A stretch of DNA of 64,000 bases from Zeus faber (lineage: Eukaryota; Chordata; Actinopteri; Zeiformes; Zeidae). Within the stretch, counting starts at the first letter, position 1. Each line of letters starts with the position of its first letter. Shown piece by piece: positions 55,857-64,000 of the stretch. The translations under genes and the position numbers were made by a program. The DNA lies in contig OY482853.1 in assembly GCA_960531495.1 (NCBI GenBank), positions 26,548,911 through 26,612,910 of the forward strand. Direction: 5' to 3'. Under the pieces are notes generated by a model, which ran no database searches, was not told the origin of the DNA, and saw only the letters and a list, made by a program, of their open reading frames with translations.

Positions 55857-56328
55857 AGGGGTTTGACGCTGCCGTCACACAACGCAATATAGTATCGTTT
55901 TTTTTCAAGGTTTAGGTGTGATCCGAGTAGCTTGCTTGACTTAACAACAAAGTATTGTGAAAAATGTCCGTCTAGACAGGCCATTAAGTCTCAAAGTGGA
56001 AAAAGAACAAACCAAAAAAAACAGAACACTGGCTTTTCTATAACTAAACCTGTGCATAAAGCAGATGATACGGCACAAATAATGTTTTTAATGTGTAATC
56101 TTTTGATCCGTCTTCATCTTGTATGGTCATTGATTGATTTAGAATGTGGTCAAGGTTTGTTTTGAAGGTGAGTCTGAGCATATTTCTTGAGAGATCCCGC
56201 ACACACAGCAATGTAGGGAAGTATACGATGTTCAAAAGCAGATACTTATTGTAGCTTCCTGTGTAGTATAGAACAGTTCTGTTGATTGCACCAGCCTCAG
56301 TGTCTCTAGACATCCACAATACAATTGC

Positions 56329-56334
56329 AATAAA
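56329..56334 (+). promoter_or_regulatory. Possible polyadenylation signal of psma6-like
   Basis: aataaa about 470 nt after the stop codon of the psma6-like gene. Confidence 0.4.
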
Positions 56335-56514
56335 ACCACCCCGTTTGAATATCATGGTTAATGTATTTTGTATATACATATTATTGAAATGCAATGGTCT
56401 GACATTTAGAACACACAGCTTTAATTAGCAGGACTTGGACTTTGGAGGGCCATTATACTTTGCATGTGGGCAACTGTTTTGAATTGGGTTATATTCATCC
56501 CTGTACCGAAGGAG

Positions 56515-56614
<100 letters not shown>

Positions 56615-57166
56615 ACCTACCTCATGACGAAACTTCCGGTGTGTTGAGGAGAACGGATGTCAAGAAACACATATTTCTCCTTCCTCCCTTATCACACACC
56701 TACCAGCATTCCCCTGCTTGCACAGCAGATAGCACCAGTGAGCTTGAAGCTCATTTAAAACAAGATGCCGTTCAACAGTTCTGAGCAGGTCGGCTTCCGC
56801 TTTCCACCTATATCGAATTCAGTATCAAAATGGCCCGTTTTGCCACAGATAAATTCATTCTATGAAACGGGTGGCTATTGGAAACTTTCATTCAACATCT
56901 ATTATCTCTCTGAGAATTATACATGATTGTTTTGGGGACACCTGCCTCATAGGAAGCATCACATAGGGCTTAATGAAGTCCTAGCGCTGTACAACCACTG
57001 GGGGACAGTGTTGTAACTTGCCTGTGAGTCTTTCATAATGTTTTTTGCCTTTATAGATTTATATTTATAGATTATTTATTAATAGGTTATTCTCACTCAA
57101 CAATTATGATCAATTGTCATCATTGACTTCATTGTTTTAATCCTATTGATCAGTTTTAATGTGTAT

Positions 57167-57203
<37 letters not shown>

Positions 57204-57639
57204 GGGGGGGTCTGTTTGTGTGTTCCAATGTGAGTGATACAGCAATTGCTTGTTGTCTGTGTGCATGTTTCTATTAGTACAGTTGTCTCTGTCTGTATGG
57301 CCCCGGAGACCAAGGAGTTGTAAATGAAGCAACATGAAGCTGATAGCCATTTATGTTCTGTTGAATTAAAGTATTATAGATTCAAGATACATCACCCCTC
57401 TCTAAATTATTAGAACACGCAGAAGCTGGATTACTGTCTATCTTGTGCTGTAGCATAATATAAAAAAAGGATATTAGCACAAGTTTTAATATTAATATCA
57501 ATAAACAACAAAGTACTCCACAAAAAGGAAAAAACAATGTCGAAAGGTGTATAAGGCAAATCACAGTGAATGAGTCAAAGCAAATAATCATTATTCAATA
57601 TTATCATTGTTATTAGTGGTCCACAGTGTACAATAAGCC

Positions 57640-60450
57640 CCTTTTTGTTATAGATCAGGACAAAAAATCGCAGAATTTTGAAGCCTAAAACTATCTGGAA
57701 CACCAAATTCGGTGGTTTACGTCTTGTTTGAACCACACTGTCACAAAGATCTTGTGGTTGAAGTTTCATCCAAATCGATCCACATACAGAGCAGATATTT
57801 GTAAAAAAACAAAACAAATTTGAACCCAAAATATTATTATTGGTTAACTCACACGTCGCACGTCTCGTTCTAAAATGAACGAGATGAGTTTTACAGTATG
57901 ACTCTTGATGACATCATCATATTATTTACTATAAATGTACAGATTGCGATTGAGAATGTCCAGTTGGACTGTGTCCCATGTCCGGTGTAGACTCTGTCAC
58001 TTTGAAGTAGTTACCAAACTAAAGAAAATCAATTTTACGTTTATTTTTATGTAGCTTCGTACACCTGGTATATGTCAGTAGATCTGTTTGATTGATATTT
58101 AAAATCTGTCGTCCACATTACTTTTCCAGATTAACGGAAGAAAATAATCCTTAAGCGCCTCCCTCGCAAACACTGAAATGTGCGACTCCGTGATGCACTC
58201 AAAATCCAGCGAGGCGTCGGAAAAATAGAAGTCGTGCAATGGTGATTACCCACAGAAATACCACAGCGTTTTTCATATTTAATGGAAACATGACTGACTA
58301 AAAATGTAATCCAAGGAAATAACTCAACAAATAAATGATGTGCCCGGCACAAAACGGCCACCCGTCACTGAGAGTGCTGCTCTATTTCTGCAGACAACAG
58401 GGTGAGTTCTAACAATGAGGAGTTCTGGTTAACAGGCAAACATGGACGGTGGGATCAAAGACGGGAGGGTTGCGCTGTGTAGACCGCATAGTGGCTGCTC
58501 CGCGAGACGAGCAACCAGGAGACGACAGACCAGGGGGGAGCCCATGCTGTTTTCAAGTTAATTCGGTAAATCGTGCTGCCTTTCAGAGATCTTGTAAAAC
58601 ACGCCCAACATGACCAAACTTGTCTCCCTGTGTTTTGCTGCCTGCAACAATTGTTTTTATTACGGGTCCAGCCCACAAGGCTGGAACCCTATTGTAATTG
58701 TGTCACAGCCCCTTTTTGTTATTGTAAGAGGAAAAATAACCCCAAATTCTCTGAATTGAAAGCCTAAAACTATCTGAAAAACCAACTTCTGCATAACACG
58801 CAAACCCAGTTGATGTCTCATTTGAACCTGCACTGTCACAAAGACCTCTTGTTCAAAGTTTCATACAAATCGATGCACATACGGAGCAGATATTAGCTGA
58901 ATACCAACCAAAAATGTCGCGATTTCCAGACTGACATGCCGGCACGCAAGTCCAAAAAAAGTCGAACCTGGATAAAACTGTAACAGATACTTCAGCATAA
59001 GCTAGAAACACGGTTAAGGTGTCGTTTAAATTGAGATATAACAAGGATCTCGTGGTTTCAATTTCATACAAATCGATCCACTTGTAGAGCAGATATTAGT
59101 GAAAAACAGAACAAATTTGACGTGAAATATTCAGTATTTCTTGTTATATGACACGTCACAAGGGTCATTCGAAATTAAACAAGATGAGATTTACAGTAAG
59201 TTGCTTTATGACGTCATCATATTATTTACTATAAATGTACAGATTCCAATTGACAATATCCAGTTGGATTTTCTTTAGAAATTAACAAACTATTGATTTA
59301 CCTGTATATTATAAAGCTTCTTACACCTGGTAGATGTCAGTAGATCTGTTCGATTGATGTTTTAAATCTGTGGTCCACATTACTGACTTAAAAAAAGTAC
59401 TGAAGAAACGAAGCCAACAACCAGGAGACGACAGACGGGGGGAACACATGCTGCGTTTCAGAGAAACTGGGAAACTGTAACACATACCTATAACAAATAA
59501 ACTGGACCCTGTGTATTGTTGCCTGAAGCTATATTTATTATTGATATTGTTCCAGGAAAATTCTCTGAATTTATAAATTTGAAACAGAAGAACGGCAAAA
59601 GCCACTAACACGGTTTACGTCTTGTTTGAACCGATATTTCACAAACACCTCGTGGTTGAAGTTTCATGCAAATCGATCCACATAGGGAGCATAAATTGGT
59701 AAAAAACAAAACAAAAAAAAAAACCATTTGACAGATCACAGACATGCATGGATTTAACGCTAAAATATGCCCAAACCGGCTAAAATGATCTGGAACACGT
59801 CAATGACATAAGCTACGAACACAGTTGAGGTGTAGTTTGAACGGGTATGTCACAAGCCTCTCGTGGTTTCAGCGTCATCCAAATCGATCCACATATGGAG
59901 CAGATATTAGTGAAAAACCGAACAACTATGACTCCAAGTATTCAGCTGGTCCTGCTTGAGTGACATGCCACTATTCGTGAACAAAATGAACGAGATGAGA
60001 TTTACAGTAAGGCGCTTTGTGACATCATCATATTATTTACTATATGGAGGTTCTCATTCAGAACGTCTAGTCAGAGCGTGTCCAGTGTGCGGCGTAGACT
60101 CTGTCACTCTGTAGTGTTTCGACGTTACAAACAAACTACTAAACACTACTGCTATATACTGTATTTATGTACAAACTTACCCGGTAGATGTCTGTGGATT
60201 TGTTTGATTGACATTTCATCTCTTTGGTCTCCATGACTTTGCCGGATTCATAAAAAATACGAAAAATAGTAGTCCACAAAAACTTGTGACCACGTCGAGT
60301 CTAATCCACTAAAATTTACGACTGAGTGATGTGTTCAGGATCCAGCGATCCGTCAGAAAAATAGAAACCGAAGCAATGTTAATTTCTCACAGAAATACCA
60401 CAATGTTTTTGAACGTAACTTATTGAAAATGTAATCCAAGGAAAAAAGTC
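57640..60450. repeat. Diverged array of related segments
   Basis: The block 'aaatcgatccacatac.gagcagatat' recurs at about 57770, 58867, 59069, 59669 and 59877. 'catcatattatttactata' recurs at 57911, 59214 and 60026, and 'ggtagatgtcagtagatctg' at about 58066 (variant), 59329 and 60183. A further block (aaatagaa... cacagaaataccaca) occurs at about 58200-58280 and 60350-60405. The order is kept between units, so this is a tandem array of roughly 0.8-1.3 kb units that has diverged. No protein frame spans it. Confidence 0.8.
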
Positions 60451-61555
60451 ACCACTGAAATGACCTGAGTTCGACTTCTATCGTAAATCTCCGTAAATAA
60501 GTAGACCTATGTAAATACGTCATCATTGACGCACACGAGACCTAACGTCACCTGCCATCAATGACACTGCAAAGGTACCTACAACAAGGTAAGTTATAAT
60601 GATGACAAGATTTGGTTCAAAGTTAAAAAAAACCCCCATGTTTTTTAAAGAAGTTTCCTACAGCCAAACCTAGCAGATTTAAATGAAAAGATAGAAAGTG
60701 TCAAGTATTGACAAGTTCTTCCATAATAATTGTAATGACAAATTAATCGCTAAGTTCCATAAATGTCGTCTGCATTACAATATAGACAAGTAATCTATTA
60801 AACTGAATTTTTCAATTGTAGATTCTTAACAGAAAAAATACAATGAAGTACTAATTAAATGTATTTATAATGTTTATGAAATAACATGTATTTATTATTA
60901 TTGTCACGTAAAGTAATTACAAATTGTGTTTTTGTTATTGTTCCAGATGACGAAAAATAGCTGAAAGTCGGCGTTGGCGTGTTTGAGAATACATAACAAG
61001 GAATAAGGCGCTTTCCAAAATTGAGGAAGATCCAAAAAACACAAACAACAATAATGAATCTGTGTGCATTGGTAATATGGAAAATGCAGATTTAAGTTTA
61101 GAAGATGAAAATATTGATGAAACGTTAACTGATGGATGAGCATGGAGTGTTTATGGACACATGTTTCCAACTACAGTAGTTGATATTGTACAGGAAGTAT
61201 CAGAGCAGCACTTGCAGGAGGAAACAACCCTGCACCATTATTGGCAGATTAAACCAATGAAGCAAAATGTTTCCCAGTTCTTTTCCCAAACAACCATGGG
61301 AACGTTTCACATGTGTTATCCTCCAAGTTTGATTTACACCGGTCTACATTTGTATCAGGAAATATTGATACAACTTTACAAACCCCCTTAAAATAGAAGA
61401 CATAGAAAACATTAGCGTTACATTGAGAACACACTCACTTTGTGATATCATGAACCAATGCTATATAAATTCACGGTTCGTCTCTAAAAAAAAAAATCGA
61501 AAAATTGTAACTTGTGCTACATTGCACAGAATCAGGAGAACTGTAATAAATATCT
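60451..61555 (+). other. Spacer with possible decayed coding fragment (61010-61390)
   Basis: AT-rich sequence. At about 61010-61390 a plus-strand frame reads like degraded protein (SLEDENIDETLTDG, stop, then MFPTTVVDIVQEVSEQHLQE) without a recognisable family. It may be the remains of a transposon gene. The rest shows no feature. Confidence 0.25.
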
Positions 61556-61735
61556 TACATGACTCAACTGGGCCCTGTGTATTCCTGCCTGCAGCTATAT
61601 TTATTATTATCATTTGTAATCTCACTCTGTGAAGTTTTATGTGAGTACCATTCAGATCGTTTTACCTGAGTTCATTTATTTATAATAACAATCATAAATA
61701 TAGCTGCAGGCAGCAAAACGCGGGGTCCAGAGTAG
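61556..61735. repeat. Inverted repeat with 'ctgcctgcagctatattta' arms
   Basis: The left arm (about 61570-61612) includes cctgcctgcagctatattta; the right arm (about 61685-61730) is its complement (aaatatagctgcaggcag), and gggccc/ggggtcc-type sequence lies outside both. Variants of the arm occur at about 58625 and 59515 in the array. Confidence 0.7.
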
Positions 61736-62639
61736 TCGGCCCTTCATTAAAGTTCAATGGACGAGTGTGCTTTGACTCTGTTCTGGTGTGTTTTGTGACT
61801 GCAGAAGTTCATTGGTTCTGGCCTGGTTACAGTGAAATTCTGTGATCGGGCGGTGTTTGCGGCTTTGAATGGGTTTCCTACGCCGCAAGTAATGGAGGTT
61901 ATCATTCTAAAGTAGGGCTGCATGATTATGTCTGAAATGATAATCAGTTATTAATAAATTATAAGTAAACAATTATTGATCATAATTATTAATCCATTTT
62001 GAGCAACAGAATTGTTTTATGGCACTTTGAACAAAAAACTGCCTTCACAATAATAATGGATTTTATTATCTCTTTTATTACCGGTATCTATCGATCAATA
62101 AATACACTAAGGCAAGTGGTTTAACGGACTCCAATTGTAGAGGATATATAATGAAAAACAATTTGTGTAGCTGTAGCATTGTGTGTGTGGGCTACACATC
62201 TTTGTAGTAATTGTAACAAATCTTTGAGGCATCTGGAAGGGAACCCAAAAACACAAGAAGAATGAAAATATAATATATACATACACAACAAAATGTTCCT
62301 TGTATTATGTAATTGCTTATGGTTATTGTGACCAGCAATTATAGTTCAGGAAGTTTGTATACATTGATATCTCTGGAATGTCAAAAAATTCTGACAGTGA
62401 TGTTATTGGGTTTTTATTTTGTGGAACTTACTCTGGTGCGTGTCAGTTGTCCTCAGAAGCACATACTGTACATTTATGCCTTTTAATACACCGCACTTTG
62501 TTAAATCCAATTGTCTTCTGGTAATACTTTAACTTCCTTCAAACATAATAAGGTTTAATGGAAATAAAATAATACCTGTCACTTTGTAACTTCCTATGGT
62601 TAAGAGTTTGTATCTCATATTCCTTTAGTTAAAATCGAA
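61736..62639. other. Intergenic, no gene seen
   Basis: AT-rich sequence without a conserved frame, RNA gene or clear element. Confidence 0.35.
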
Positions 62640-63165
62640 TTGCGACTGTACTGTTTCTGTCACACGATCTGTGTACTGTGTGTACGTCAACTTGCACATC
62701 TGTGCTGTGCGAGGCGCCATCTTGGCGAGGTGGCGATTGTTAATTACAAACTTCTTCCACAATAAGGAAACTTGGACGACGCCATGTTGGAACTGCCCCG
62801 AATACATATCTTATTCGGATTGTCTGTGGGTTCGTCGGATCCACAACATCCATAAAGTTCTGACGTCAGTCCCATCTCCCATTCGCCATCTTGGTGAAGT
62901 CCTGATTGTTGACCAATCACTGGACTGCAATGCTGTCATGCGACGTGTGTGTGACGTTATTTTCGGATGTGAGCGCGTTGCAGCGATGATAATAAATACA
63001 GTTTTTTACTAAATTATTCCACAATAATGGACTGATCTGTATCAAACTTGGGTGACAACATGTCGGAACTGCCCCGAATACACATTTTATTCATGTTTTC
63101 TGTGAGTGCGGCGGATCCAGGAGATCCATAGACTACTGGTGTCAGTTTTTGATAGGCGGGACCCT
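62640..63165. repeat. Two diverged tandem copies of a CGCCATCTTGG-bearing unit
   Basis: Copy 1 (about 62714-62860) and copy 2 (about 62885-63131) share, in order, cgccatcttgg, gattgtt, ttccacaataa, ggaactgccccgaataca, tctgtg and ggatcca...atccata. The second ends in ggcgggaccctaatgataat, a variant of the sequence edging the elements at 58660 and 61720. Confidence 0.7.
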
Positions 63166-64000
63166 AATGATAATAACAATAATATAAGATTAAAAATAGT
63201 GCTCACATAGAACTTCAAACAGAATTGAAGGTGAGATTATAAAATGTAAAATAGTTATTATTATTTTTTAGGCGTAGCAGATCCAACACACAGCGATTTG
63301 TCCCCTATGTATGTTAAGGACATAACCCAAGAAAATACATTACTCTCACTTTTTTATTTACCCTTATAGGCAAATTATAAAGGCATCCTGTTGGCATGTT
63401 CGCATCCTGTTTGCTGTTCCATTATTAAATATCATCCGTCAGTCTGTCAGCCCACGCAACACACAGACAAACACACACACAAAAGCTTAAGCCCACATCC
63501 AGAGACAGTACAACGACAGAAAACGTTTGCTTTCATCCATTTTATTTTATTTATGACATTCTATATTTCCGAGACCAATATCATTTTTCAGGGTTACAAG
63601 CACACTCAGAACATTTTTAGCAACGAACAGCAAGCATCGCATTTGGCTGCCCACTTTCCCCAATAAAAAGATGTGTACGTGTCACGTCAGTCGCTGGAGT
63701 CTTGTGTTAACCTTTGCGTTCGTGTATCACTTATGCACGGTAACCACAGAGGGCTTGCTTGAACCCTTTAACACTAACCCTGACCCTAACGCTAACACTA
63801 ACACTAACCCTAACACTAACTCTAGTCAGCGTACCATAGGCCTTTAGTCTGCACGGCCTTAGCTCCATTTGCAGCCACAACTAGACACAGTAGTTAGAGG
63901 GCTGTTTATCTCAGAGGGAAATGCATTTAACACAGCGGCCTCTGAGAATTAACAATGTAAGAGGTCACCAATACGGATTCATATCTAAAAGAAAACACAT
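63166..64000. other. End of window, no gene seen
   Basis: No supported coding frame. It contains degenerate telomere-like repeats (63765-63825). A gene may begin beyond the window. Confidence 0.35.
63765..63825. repeat. Degenerate interstitial telomere-like repeats
   Basis: A run of ctaaccctgaccctaacg-type hexamers (CCCTAA and one-base variants such as CACTAA) over about 60 bases. Confidence 0.7.

Noticed and set aside
57640-60450. CRISPR-like array
   Set aside because: The repeats are long, diverged and unevenly spaced in a vertebrate genome, so there is no reason to call CRISPR.

Overview
The window is nuclear DNA from a vertebrate, almost certainly a teleost fish. The genes have GT-AG introns and vertebrate exon structures. 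The spacers hold fish-type mobile elements (Tc1/mariner copies flanked by TA, MITEs, a tRNA-derived SINE, LINE tails) and very many CA/GT, GA and tetranucleotide microsatellites. I cannot name the species. Seven protein-coding genes can be rebuilt; exon joins were made by hand from splice sites, reading phase and family resemblance.

Layout: fbxo46 (+, non-coding exon near base 1, CDS 5660-8202); slc5a2/SGLT2 (-, 15 exons, 10590-17918); a BTB-BACK-Kelch gene (-, 4 exons, 20845-25741) whose family member I cannot assign; sars2 (+, 16 exons, 29899-38140); ccer2 (+, 6 exons, 39971-43840); an itpk1 paralogue (-, 10 exons, 45688-51385); and a diverged proteasome alpha-6 gene, psma6-like (+, 7 exons, 52535-55856). 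The last 8 kb (56.3-64 kb) has no gene I can support and is filled by a diverged tandem repeat array, inverted repeats and decayed elements.

The genes are not one pathway. They cover ubiquitin ligase adaptors (fbxo46, the Kelch gene), sodium-glucose transport (slc5a2), mitochondrial translation (sars2), a granin-like acidic secretory protein (ccer2), inositol phosphate metabolism (itpk1) and the 20S proteasome (psma6-like). sars2 next to ccer2 matches human 19q13. ccer2 tail-to-tail with an itpk1 paralogue mirrors human CHGA-ITPK1 on chromosome 14, which suggests an ancient duplicated block.

Points most worth checking: a 14-bp tandem duplication that breaks the reading frame in exon 1 of psma6-like; a 251-bp near-perfect palindrome in its intron 4 built on a LINE tail; the CHGA/ITPK1-like synteny of ccer2; complementary CA and GT tracts flanking the large ccer2 exon; a 391-bp GA tract in the shared itpk1/psma6-like upstream region; and one MITE nested in another at 20.2-20.8 kb. 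No new multi-gene system was found.
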